Source: Lepidurus packardi | Lineage: Eukaryota; Arthropoda; Branchiopoda; Notostraca; Triopsidae | Direction: 5' to 3' | Length of the DNA: 64,000 nucleotides | Assembly: GCA_023053545.1 (NCBI GenBank) | Contig: JAKZAN010000066.1 | Span: forward strand, 141,226 to 205,225 | Shown: piece after piece, positions 50,481 through 58,602 of the stretch | How positions within the stretch are numbered: the first letter of the stretch is position 1 | How the letters are laid out: each line of letters starts with the position of its first letter | The notes under the pieces: generated by a model | Databases searched by the model: none | The model's input: only the letters and a program-made list of their open reading frames with translations | Told to the model about the DNA's origin: nothing | Made by a program: the position numbers and the translations under genes

Positions 50481-53447
50481 ATGCAGAATAGAGGACTAGT
50501 TAAATTTTTCGCGATTTTATTTGCTTTGGTAAGCATTTACCAACTTTCTTTCACATTTGTGGCGCACAATATAGAGCGTGATGCGAAGGATTATGCCAAA
50601 GGAAACTCCGAGAAAGAGGTGAAATACCTTGATTCAGTTGGAAAAATAAAGGTCTTCAGCCTTGGTTTTACTGATTTTACTTATAATGAAGTAAGAGACA
50701 AGAAGATTAACAAAGGTCTGGATTTGGAAGGCGGAATTAACGTTCAGCTTCAAATTTCCGTGAAGGACATTTTGAAAGGATTGGCAAACAATTCTAAAGA
50801 TCCAGTTTTCAACAAAGCTTTAGATGAAGCGACTAAGAACCGTACGGGTAACGAAGATTACTTAGATGCTTTCTTTAAAGAGTTTGACAACGCTTCTAAC
50901 GGCGCAACTAAATTAGCTTCTCCTGATATTTTCGCGAATAAAATTTTAGGTGATGAGGTTAATTTTAAGATGACTGACGCTGAGGTTACAAAAGTAATCA
51001 GAAGAAAAGTTGACGAATCTATAACCAGTGCCTTCGAAGTATTAAACAAGCGTATTGACAAATTTGGTGTTGTTCAGCCAAATATTCAACGATTGGGCCA
51101 ATCAGGAAGGATTCTTGTGGAACTTCCAGGAGCAAAAGATGTTGATCGTATTAAGAATTTATTGCAAAGTACTGCACAATTGGAATTTTGGCAGACTTAT
51201 AAGATCGATGAGTTGGGTCAGTTCTTGATGTCTGCAAACGATGCTTTAAAATTGACTGAGAAAAACGTTTCAGTTAAAGAAACAAAAGTAACAGGAATTG
51301 ATACTTTGCTAACCGATAAAGCGAAAGATTCGACTGCAACTACAAAAGGTACGAATCCTTTATTTGAAAGATTTATAGGCCAAGGCGGCGGACCAGTATT
51401 GGCCATCGTAGCACCAAAAGATACTGCTGTAATTAATGGCTATTTGAAAAGACAGGACATTAAGAATTTATTGCCAGCAGACAAACGTTTTGTGAAATTT
51501 GTTTGGGGAAAACCAACAACTGTAACCAACGACAAAAAAGAAGCTATTGATGCAGTTGAATTGTATGCACTTCGTGGCAACAAAGACAACAAAGCAGATA
51601 TGAGCGGTGGCGTTGTAACTGACGCTCGAGATTCTTTTGATCAAACAGGAAAGCCATCTGTGACTATGCAGATGAATGGTGCTGGAGCAAAGACTTGGGA
51701 AGAACTAACTGGAAAGGCTTATACTCAGAAAAGCAATATCGCTATTGTATTGGATGATGTTGTTTATTCTGCTCCGGGTGTTTCTAGCGGTCCAATTTCT
51801 GGTGGTAGATCTGAAATTTCAGGTGTTTTTGATGTTACAGAAACAAAAGATTTAGCGAACGTGTTGCGTGCAGGTAAATTGCCAGCTGCAGCTGAGATTG
51901 TACAATCAGAAGTAGTAGGACCATCCTTAGGTCAAGAAGCAATTGACAACGGAACAAATTCAGCTATCATTGGGTTGCTATTGGTTTCTTTGTGGATGAT
52001 GATTTATTATGGAAAAGCGGGTTGGTATGCAAACATTGCATTGGCAGTGAACTTATTATTCTTATTTGGAATATTAGCTAGCTTAGGTGCTGTTTTAACA
52101 TTGCCTGGAATTGCAGGTATCGTTCTAACAATGGGTACAGCAGTAGATGCTAACATCATTATATATGAAAGAGCTAAGGAAGAATTAAGACTTGGCCGCA
52201 CGCAAGAAGAGGCAATCAAAGCTTCATTTGGTTGGAAAGGTGCCATGCGTTCAATTGTTGATGCAAACGTAACACACGTACTAACTGGTGCTGTATTGTT
52301 GATTTTTGGTACAGGTCCAATTCAAGGTTTTGCAACTACATTATTGATTGGTATTGCAACGTCGTTGTTCACTTCAATTTTTATTACAAGAATGTTGTTG
52401 GATTGGAGCATAAACAAAGGCAATAAATTGCAGTTCGTTACTGGATTCTCTAAAAATTTCTTCACTAATTTCCATTTCAATTTCCTTGGATTTAAGAAAT
52501 ATGCATATATCTTTTCTGGGCTTGTAACTGTAATTTGTGTTGTTTCATTATTTAAAAACGGATTAAACGAAGGTGTAGATTTCGTAGGTGGAAGAACATT
52601 CCAAGTGCGTTTTGAGAAATCAATAAGCGCGGAAGAAGTTAAGCAAGATTTAGTTGCTGCATTTGGCGGAAGTGCTGAAGCAAAAGTTTTTGGTGCAGAC
52701 AACCAATTGAAAATTACGACGAAGTATAAAGTTGAAGAAAGTGGCAATGAAGCTGATCAGGCTGTAAACAAAATTTTGTTTGACAAGTTGAAAAAGCATT
52801 ATGCGGCCGATATGACTTACGAGAAATTCGTGAACAGTTATGATGGAAAACAATTCGGGATTCTGCAAGCGTCTAAAGTTGGACCTACTGTTGCAGATGA
52901 TATTAAAAACAATTCATTCTGGGCTGTATTAGGCGCAATGGGAATTGTATTCCTTTACTTAATGATTAGTTTTAGAAAATGGCAATACAGCCTTGGTGCA
53001 ATTGCAGCTGTGGCGCATGACGTTATTTTCGTATTGGGAATCTATTCTTTACTTTGGAAATACATGCCGTTTGGAATGGAAATTGACCAGCATTTTATTG
53101 CTGCGATTCTAACCGTAATTGGTTATTCGATGAATGATACTGTTATTGTATTTGACCGTGTACGTGAATTCTTAGCTGGAAAAACTAAAGGTAATTTCAA
53201 CGAAATCGTAAACGCGTCAATTAATTCTACGATGTCTAGAACGATCAATACGTCATTAACTATGATTTTAGTATTGGCAATTATGTTTGTATTTGGCGGT
53301 GAATCAATCCGTGGATTTATCTTCGCAATGCTAATTGGTATTATAGTAGGAACTTATTCTTCACTGTTTATCGCTACTCCGGTATTAGTTGATACAATTT
53401 CAGATGCTGAACACAAAAGAATTGAAGAGGAGCACAACAAAGCATAA
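50481..53447 (+). CDS. secDF: Protein translocase subunit SecDF (fused)
   Basis: This 988-residue protein joins SecD (about 1-655) and SecF (about 660-988) in one chain, as is usual in Bacteroidota. An N-terminal membrane helix is followed by the large periplasmic domain starting GLDLEGGINVQLQ. The SecD membrane block carries GTAVDANIIIYERAKEELRLG. In the SecF half, GLNEGVDFVGGRTFQVRFE and YSMNDTVIVFDRVREF are the matching motifs. It uses the proton motive force to help SecYEG translocation in the inner membrane. The acidic/low-complexity insert near 265-300 is of no known meaning. It has its own promoter with a long leader and its own terminator. Confidence 0.96.
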   Translation: MQNRGLVKFFAILFALVSIYQLSFTFVAHNIERDAKDYAKGNSEKEVKYLDSVGKIKVFSLGFTDFTYNEVRDKKINKGLDLEGGINVQLQISVKDILKGLANNSKDPVFNKALDEATKNRTGNEDYLDAFFKEFDNASNGATKLASPDIFANKILGDEVNFKMTDAEVTKVIRRKVDESITSAFEVLNKRIDKFGVVQPNIQRLGQSGRILVELPGAKDVDRIKNLLQSTAQLEFWQTYKIDELGQFLMSANDALKLTEKNVSVKETKVTGIDTLLTDKAKDSTATTKGTNPLFERFIGQGGGPVLAIVAPKDTAVINGYLKRQDIKNLLPADKRFVKFVWGKPTTVTNDKKEAIDAVELYALRGNKDNKADMSGGVVTDARDSFDQTGKPSVTMQMNGAGAKTWEELTGKAYTQKSNIAIVLDDVVYSAPGVSSGPISGGRSEISGVFDVTETKDLANVLRAGKLPAAAEIVQSEVVGPSLGQEAIDNGTNSAIIGLLLVSLWMMIYYGKAGWYANIALAVNLLFLFGILASLGAVLTLPGIAGIVLTMGTAVDANIIIYERAKEELRLGRTQEEAIKASFGWKGAMRSIVDANVTHVLTGAVLLIFGTGPIQGFATTLLIGIATSLFTSIFITRMLLDWSINKGNKLQFVTGFSKNFFTNFHFNFLGFKKYAYIFSGLVTVICVVSLFKNGLNEGVDFVGGRTFQVRFEKSISAEEVKQDLVAAFGGSAEAKVFGADNQLKITTKYKVEESGNEADQAVNKILFDKLKKHYAADMTYEKFVNSYDGKQFGILQASKVGPTVADDIKNNSFWAVLGAMGIVFLYLMISFRKWQYSLGAIAAVAHDVIFVLGIYSLLWKYMPFGMEIDQHFIAAILTVIGYSMNDTVIVFDRVREFLAGKTKGNFNEIVNASINSTMSRTINTSLTMILVLAIMFVFGGESIRGFIFAMLIGIIVGTYSSLFIATPVLVDTISDAEHKRIEEEHNKA

Positions 53448-53468
53448 TACGTCTTTTCACATATATTG

Positions 53469-53500
53469 AAATGGCTGCCAATTGGCAGCCATTTTTTTTT
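53469..53500 (+). terminator. Intrinsic terminator of secDF
   Basis: An 11-bp perfect stem (53469-53479 with 53484-53494) with an AATT loop runs into a T-run ending at 53500. It lies 21 bases after the secDF stop. Confidence 0.88.
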
Positions 53501-53739
53501 GGTTTTATATTGACTAATTGCATCGTTCTTTTTGCTTTAATGGAAACAGGATAAGATCCATATTGACCATAGAAAGACGCGCTGGTGTTCTAATTAGGCG
53601 CTATACGCAGTTTCGATGCTTGCAATGGTTTGCCTGAAGTGCTTCAGCGCTATTTGCGCTTGATTTGCGGGGGTTTGTTCTAGAAAACGACATTAGTTAA
53701 ATTAAAAAGATTTTGGTCGCAAGCAGCATCTATTAATGC
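53501..53739. other. Gene-free stretch between secDF and the HNH gene
   Basis: This stretch lies between two terminators that belong to convergent genes. I see no open frame of note, no tRNA-like fold and no repeat in it. It includes a slightly more GC-rich segment around 53575-53690 than its surroundings; nothing recognisable is encoded there. Confidence 0.5.
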
Positions 53740-53774
53740 AAAAAAAAATGCCGATTCTTAAGAATCAGCATTTT
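53740..53774 (-). terminator. Terminator overlapping the stop of the HNH gene
   Basis: A long stem (53745-53751 plus 53753-53759 with 53760-53766 plus 53768-53774, one mismatch) is followed on the minus strand by a run of T. The stop codon TAA of the gene (53760-53758) is at the tip and the last codons form one arm. Confidence 0.75.
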
Positions 53775-54363
53775 CAATTTTGTTTGGTATTCCGTCGACT
53801 TTGATATGTCCCCAATTTTCTCCGGTTTTGATGCGGTGCAATTGCATTTCGCTAACGTTAAATTGCTTAGCGAGCAATTTAAGCCGCGTTTTTCTGTTTG
53901 GGTCGAGCAGGCGCTTTTTTAATAACATTACTTGCGTAGCTGTCAATTTTCTGCCGTCGTTAATGTATTTTCTTTTATACTTTGCTGCGATAACGTGAGG
54001 GCTTGTTTGATGATGCGCTAACATTTCGTCTTTTGTAACCCATTTTAAGTTCTTCGAATCATCATTTGTGCGGTCATGGTCTAAATGAATCACGTGTCGA
54101 TGTTCTTCTGAAGGTCTTGGCACAAATAGTTCGGCAATCTTTTTATAAAGGAAAAACTGGCGCGTAACTTTCTGTCCGTCTATTTCAAACGCATAGACAA
54201 ACATTCTGTACCTACTAGAGACCGCTCCTTTGATGAATCGGCCGTCCTGCATGTGTTCTTTAAAGGAAATCAGACGGCCATAGTTTGAAATCGCATAGCG
54301 ATACGTTTTTTTTACTTCTAAAGTAATTTCGTGGAATTGTTCTGAAGGGTAAAATTGCAACAT
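53758..54363 (-). CDS. NUMOD4/HNH endonuclease-like protein
   Basis: This 201-residue protein combines a NUMOD4-like segment (EVKKTYRYAISNYGRLISF, about 16-34), an HNH_3-like region (about 89-112: HVIHLDHDRTNDDSKNLKWV, with His90, His93, Asp95-His96 and Asn105) and a C-terminal helix-turn-helix-like part (LLAKQFNVSEMQLHRIKTGENW, about 163-184). This is the build of HNH homing endonucleases and their relatives. It stands alone, is not inside a gene or intron, and has its own promoter and terminator, so a domesticated or regulatory DNA-binding role is possible. I do not know its function. HNH catalytic completeness is uncertain, as the usual HH pair reads HLDH. Confidence 0.7.
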   Translation of the reverse strand: MLQFYPSEQFHEITLEVKKTYRYAISNYGRLISFKEHMQDGRFIKGAVSSRYRMFVYAFEIDGQKVTRQFFLYKKIAELFVPRPSEEHRHVIHLDHDRTNDDSKNLKWVTKDEMLAHHQTSPHVIAAKYKRKYINDGRKLTATQVMLLKKRLLDPNRKTRLKLLAKQFNVSEMQLHRIKTGENWGHIKVDGIPNKIENADS

Positions 54364-54404
54364 TAAATATTTACTTTTGGGGTGTAATTGTTAAGTGTTT
54401 GCAG

Positions 54405-54412
54405 CAAATTTA
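54405..54412 (-). promoter_or_regulatory. -7 promoter element of the HNH gene
   Basis: The minus strand reads TAAATTTG, matching TAnnTTTG, 41 bases before the ATG at 54363. Confidence 0.45.
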
Positions 54413-54450
54413 TAAAGTTAATTGACCTTTGAAAGCAATTTTCTTAAAAA

Positions 54451-55389
54451 TTAAGCATTATTTAAATTTGAATGGTGTTTTTTAGCAAATATCATAAAAT
54501 ATAGGCCTGCAAAGATGAAAGGAATACTTAGCCACTGACCAGTTGATAATAATCCTACAGATTCACCAAATCCCCCTTGACTCTCTTTTACAAACTCAAC
54601 GATAAATCTTACAGTCCACAATAAAACAAGAAAACTACCAAATATAAATCCAAGTCGGTTTCTTAAATCCGTGCGCCAGTACATAAAAAATAAGATGGCA
54701 AATACGATTACATAACCAACTGATTCATAAAGTTGTGCGGCGTGGCGAACAGGAACATCTTGCAACAATCCGAAAAAACTAGGGTCGTCTGCAATCGCTT
54801 TGTAGGCGTCTTTTGCATTGTCCATTCTTGTCTTTTCCATGGCTTCTCGCTGCGAATAGAATTCTCTAATAAACTTAATGCCATAAGGCGAATTTGTAAT
54901 CTTGCCTGTAATTTCAGAGTTGAAAAAATTACCAATTCTAACAAATATGGCGCCGCTGGCAACCGGAATTACAACCCGGTCCAAAACCCATAATAATGGC
55001 CTTTGCATGATCTTCTTGCTAAAATAATACATCGTAATGATTATCGCTATCGCCGCACCATGACTTGCTAAGCCTTGGAAACCCGTAAATTCAAATTTTG
55101 GTTCCAAACGAAATGGCAATAAAATCTCCAATAAATGGTTGCGGTAATATTCCCAGTCATAAAAAAATACGTGACCTAGTCGCGCGCCTAAAAGCGTAGC
55201 CACAACCGTGTATATAAAAAGTGAATCTAATTTTTCGACTGGTTCATTTTCCCGATCAAAGATCTTCTTCATAATATACCAACCCAATCCAAAGGCAACC
55301 ACAAACATTAAGCTGTAATAGCGAATTACAAAAAATCCTAAATCGATTCCTTCTGATGGGTTCCAAACAGTTTGCAAGGCTTGTGTCAT
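54451..55389 (-). CDS. lgt: Prolipoprotein diacylglyceryl transferase
   Basis: This 312-residue membrane protein has seven hydrophobic helices and the Lgt signature RIGNFFNSEITGK, with the conserved Gly and Asn residues. GARLGHVFFYDWEYY comes earlier and VRFIVEFVKESQGGF later. It transfers diacylglycerol from phosphatidylglycerol to the lipobox cysteine of prolipoproteins in the inner membrane. An insertion (about 170-210) of charged residues separates the signature from the following helix; similar inserts occur in Bacteroidota. It follows yidD by 35 bases on the same strand. Confidence 0.94.
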   Translation of the reverse strand: MTQALQTVWNPSEGIDLGFFVIRYYSLMFVVAFGLGWYIMKKIFDRENEPVEKLDSLFIYTVVATLLGARLGHVFFYDWEYYRNHLLEILLPFRLEPKFEFTGFQGLASHGAAIAIIITMYYFSKKIMQRPLLWVLDRVVIPVASGAIFVRIGNFFNSEITGKITNSPYGIKFIREFYSQREAMEKTRMDNAKDAYKAIADDPSFFGLLQDVPVRHAAQLYESVGYVIVFAILFFMYWRTDLRNRLGFIFGSFLVLLWTVRFIVEFVKESQGGFGESVGLLSTGQWLSIPFIFAGLYFMIFAKKHHSNLNNA

Positions 55390-55424
55390 GTTGTCTATTT
55401 TTAGTTATAAATTCTGGTTAGTTG

Positions 55425-55670
55425 TTATTTTTTCTTTGGGGGAACAGGGTCATATCCATTGCCGCCCCATGGATTGCAGCTTAAAATTCGTTTCGTGCCG
55501 AGGTATAAACCATAAAACAGCCCATGAATTTTTAGTGCTTCAATCATATAATGGGAGCAACTAGGATTGTACCTGCAAACGGCTGGGAACAAAGGCGATA
55601 ATAAAATTTGATAGCACCGAACCAGCAGGATAAAAGGAAATATTAATATTTTGCGAAAAAGCCGCATCAA
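55425..55670 (-). CDS. yidD: Membrane protein insertion efficiency factor YidD
   Basis: This 81-residue protein fits YidD in length and motifs: [22 protein letters not shown] (the Cys-Arg-Tyr-Pro-Ser-Cys-Ser pattern) and [18 protein letters not shown] basic, amphipathic N-terminus likely binds the inner membrane. It assists YidC-dependent membrane insertion. Its start overlaps the end of cysS by four bases, so translation is probably coupled. Confidence 0.94.
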   Translation of the reverse strand: MMRLFRKILIFPFILLVRCYQILLSPLFPAVCRYNPSCSHYMIEALKIHGLFYGLYLGTKRILSCNPWGGNGYDPVPPKKK

Positions 55671-57145
55671 ATACTAAATGTAGTGCCTTCTTTGCCATCT
55701 TTTAGTTCAATCCCAATTGCAGACAGTTGGTTTCTAATCTGATCCGATGTTGCAAAATCTTTGTTGGCTCGCGCCTGATTGCGCATCTCAATTAGCATTC
55801 TAACAGTCCCTTCAAGTTTACCGTCTTGAGCAGCAGATTCTTTTTCATTAGTCAAGCCCAAAACATCAAAGATAAAAGCATGCATAGACGTTTTCATCGT
55901 AGTCAAATCAGCCTCGGAAATCGTCGCATTATTGTCCTTAAGTAGGTTGATATAGCGAACCGCTTCAAACAGTTGCGCAATTAAAATCGGACAATTAAAG
56001 TCGTCATTCATCGCCTCATAGCAAGCGTTTTTCCACGCGTCAACGGCAATGGACGATACTGCACTTGGTTGAATTAATTCCAAATCGTTCAAAGCATCCA
56101 TCAACCTGTTAAAACCTTTTTCTGCCGCTACAATAGCATCATTCGAAAAATCCAAAATACTTCGATAGTGGGCCTGCAGCATAAAAAATCGTGCGACAGA
56201 CGGGGAGAAGGCCTTGCTTAATATTTCGTTTTCACCGGTATAGATTTCGCTAGGCAAAATAAAATTACCAGTCGACTTTGCCATCTTTTTGCCATTAAGC
56301 GTCAGCATATTAGCATGCATCCAGTAATTTACCGGCGATACGCCACTGCATGCTTCATTCTGAGCAATTTCACATTCGTGATGCGGAAATTTCAAATCCA
56401 TTCCACCACCGTGAATATCGAAATGGTCTCCTAAGTACTTGGTGCTCATAGCTGTGCATTCCAAATGCCATCCCGGAAAACCATCGCTCCAAGGCGAAGG
56501 CCATCGCATAATGTGTTGTGGCTCAGCACGCTTCCAAAGCGCAAAATCTTGTGGGTTTTTCTTATCTGTTTGCCCATCAAGATCGCGCGAATTGTGCAAC
56601 ATATCTTCAATATTTCGACCGCTAAGCTTGCCATAATGATTCGTCTCATTAAACTTAACTACGTCAAAATAAACAGAGCCGTTCGCTTCATAAGCTAGGC
56701 CCTTATCAATAATTTTTTTAATAATCTCGATTTGCTCAATAATATGCCCAGTCGCCGTTGGTTCAATACTCGGCGGTAAAAAATTATAAGCATTCAGAAC
56801 ATCATGAAAATCAACGGTATACCGTTGCACAATCTCCATCGGCTCTAATTCCTCCAACCGCGCCTTTTTGGCAATTCGATCTTCGCCAACCTCTGCATCA
56901 TTTTCCAAATGCCCGGCATCGGTAATATTTCGAACATAACGGACCTTATAACCCAAATGCAAAAAATACCTAAAAATTACGTCAAACGACATAAAAGTTC
57001 GAACATTTCCCAAGTGCACATTACTATAAACCGTTGGCCCGCAAACATACATGCCGATGTTTCCAGCATGAATAGGGGAAAACTGCTCTTTCTCGCCTGA
57101 AAGCGAATTGTAAATCCTCAGGGTATTATTCTCGTATAAAGGCAT
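55667..57145 (-). CDS. cysS: Cysteinyl-tRNA synthetase
   Basis: This 492-residue class I synthetase has the HIGH-equivalent VHLGNVRT, the [12 protein letters not shown] zinc-ligand Cys near residue 30, WHLECTAMS and [10 protein letters not shown] with the other zinc ligands, and KMAKSTGN as the KMSKS loop. It charges tRNA-Cys. The C-terminal part (about 400-492) is the usual DALR/anticodon region. It leads a unit with yidD and probably lgt. The 129-base stretch upstream shows no convincing promoter. Confidence 0.96.
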   Translation of the reverse strand: MPLYENNTLRIYNSLSGEKEQFSPIHAGNIGMYVCGPTVYSNVHLGNVRTFMSFDVIFRYFLHLGYKVRYVRNITDAGHLENDAEVGEDRIAKKARLEELEPMEIVQRYTVDFHDVLNAYNFLPPSIEPTATGHIIEQIEIIKKIIDKGLAYEANGSVYFDVVKFNETNHYGKLSGRNIEDMLHNSRDLDGQTDKKNPQDFALWKRAEPQHIMRWPSPWSDGFPGWHLECTAMSTKYLGDHFDIHGGGMDLKFPHHECEIAQNEACSGVSPVNYWMHANMLTLNGKKMAKSTGNFILPSEIYTGENEILSKAFSPSVARFFMLQAHYRSILDFSNDAIVAAEKGFNRLMDALNDLELIQPSAVSSIAVDAWKNACYEAMNDDFNCPILIAQLFEAVRYINLLKDNNATISEADLTTMKTSMHAFIFDVLGLTNEKESAAQDGKLEGTVRMLIEMRNQARANKDFATSDQIRNQLSAIGIELKDGKEGTTFSI

Positions 57146-57274
57146 TATCTGTTGTTTTTTTTGAAGCTATTCCTGCCATTCGCTATATCTTTCATTGCTA
57201 GGAAAACATAATTACTAAGAAGCATAAAGGTAGCAATAAAAGGATACCGCTGCTGTCAGGGCTAGGGCATTTTT

Positions 57275-57946
57275 CTAAAAACGAGTTTCTAGTTTAATAT
57301 AATTTAAAAATTCGGCTCGAACACCAGCGTCTTTAAACTTACCACCAAACTCTGATGTCACCGTACTGCTCTCGATATCTTTTATGCCTCTTGAGTTCAC
57401 GCACAAGTGTTTAGCATCAATTACGCAAGCAACATCCGCAGTCCCCAATGCAGCCTGCAATTCTTGAACGATCTGCATTGTGAGGCGCTCTTGAACTTGA
57501 GGTCTTTTTGCAAAGTGATCCACAATTCTATTCATCTTTGATAAGCCAATAACGCGGCCAGTCGAAATATAAGCAACGTGAGCACGACCAATAATAGGAA
57601 GTAAATGGTGCTCGCAAGTCGAATAAACAGTAATGTTTTTTTCAACTAGCATTTCGCCATATTTATAATTGTTCTCAAATGTGGACGGTTTTGGCTTTTT
57701 AGCAGGATTCAAGCCGCCAAAAAGTTCATTCACAAACATTTTAGCAACCCTGTTGGGTGTGCCCTTAATGCTATCGTCTTCTAAATCCATCCCAATCGTA
57801 TAAAGGATGCTTTCCACATCTTTTTTGATCGATGCAATTTTCTCTTCATCAGACATTGCAAAAGCATCCTGACGTATTGGATTTGAAGCAGTTATAAATG
57901 GGTGTTCGTGTTCATTATCGCAATCTGAAGTGGTCGTGTGACTCAT
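57275..57946 (-). CDS. folE: GTP cyclohydrolase I
   Basis: From the ATG at 57946 the protein has 223 residues. Motifs are YSTCEHHLLPIIGRAHVAY with the zinc Cys and the catalytic His pair, LSKMNRIVDHFAKRPQVQERLT, and the second zinc Cys in VACVIDAKHLCVNSRG. The enzyme converts GTP to dihydroneopterin triphosphate, the first step to folate. The frame extends upstream to an ATG at 57976, but a TATCTTTG element (57974-57981) covers that codon. Transcription would start downstream of it, so I take 57946. A His- and Asp-rich N-terminal tail (SHTTTSDCDNEHEHPF) is family-variable. Confidence 0.94.
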   Translation of the reverse strand: MSHTTTSDCDNEHEHPFITASNPIRQDAFAMSDEEKIASIKKDVESILYTIGMDLEDDSIKGTPNRVAKMFVNELFGGLNPAKKPKPSTFENNYKYGEMLVEKNITVYSTCEHHLLPIIGRAHVAYISTGRVIGLSKMNRIVDHFAKRPQVQERLTMQIVQELQAALGTADVACVIDAKHLCVNSRGIKDIESSTVTSEFGGKFKDAGVRAEFLNYIKLETRF

Positions 57947-57973
57947 GTAAATTTTTTCTAAATTTTTGTTTTG

Positions 57974-57981
57974 CAAAGATA
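57974..57981 (-). promoter_or_regulatory. -7 promoter element of folE
   Basis: The minus strand reads TATCTTTG, matching TAnnTTTG. It overlaps the ATG at 57976 and lies 27 bases before the ATG at 57946, so it decides the start. Confidence 0.5.
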
Positions 57982-58245
57982 AATATTTTCTATAAAATAG
58001 AGCTGTTTTCTAAAAATGAATTAGCACATAAATCATATTGTAACACTTTTTTGCGTCTAGTTATTGTAGAGAAATTCTGTAGTACCTCAATAATAACTGT
58101 GTTTTAACGATTTATTATGCCTTTTAATCGCTTTTTACGGTTTAAACTTAATATTTTACTAAGTTTCTTCTAAAAATTTTACTAATGTTTTGCATATTTG
58201 CTTCAGCCTATACTATAGTGCTGTTAACGTTACAAACCATCAAAT

Positions 58246-58560
58246 ATGAAGCTCAAATTAGTATTATTTACCTTGTTTTCAGTAGCTTATTCACTTCATG
58301 CGCAATCAAAACATGATGCGGTAACCCATTCAAACCCAGCTGCTCAGGCAAAAGCCGGTACTTACCAATTTCTAGTTAAATCTGAGAAATTGCAGTTTGG
58401 TTACACCACAGAAACGCTTATACGCATCGAAAGCAGTCGTAAGGAAACTGAAGATGTAACATTAACGTTAGGGGACTATGTCGATGTCTATATTCCGTCC
58501 CGCAAAAAAGTGTCGAATAAGGATTTTAAAGCGCTGCCTGAAAAGACTTTTTCTAACTAA
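58246..58560 (+). CDS. Small secreted protein of unknown function
   Basis: This 104-residue protein has a signal peptide (LVLFTLFSVAYSLHAQ). I do not recognise the family. The mature part has beta-strand-like stretches (AGTYQFLVKSEKLQFGYT, DVTLTLGDYVDVYIPS) and a Lys-rich end. No lipobox and no sorting domain is present, so it is probably periplasmic. An imperfect promoter element (CATATTTG at about 58194-58201) lies upstream. It ends 42 bases before the giant gene that follows, so the two may be co-transcribed. Confidence 0.7.
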   Translation: MKLKLVLFTLFSVAYSLHAQSKHDAVTHSNPAAQAKAGTYQFLVKSEKLQFGYTTETLIRIESSRKETEDVTLTLGDYVDVYIPSRKKVSNKDFKALPEKTFSN

Positions 58561-58602
58561 CAACCGCACACCATTTTTCGCATCATTTTTATATTTCTGC
58601 AC

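Noticed and set aside
53448..53757. Possible small RNA or tRNA in the gap after secDF
   Set aside because: Only the two terminators of the convergent genes could be seen; no cloverleaf or promoter was found between them.
53758..54363. The HNH gene considered as part of a prophage or intron
   Set aside because: Both neighbours are intact core genes and no integrase, attachment repeats or intron ends are seen.
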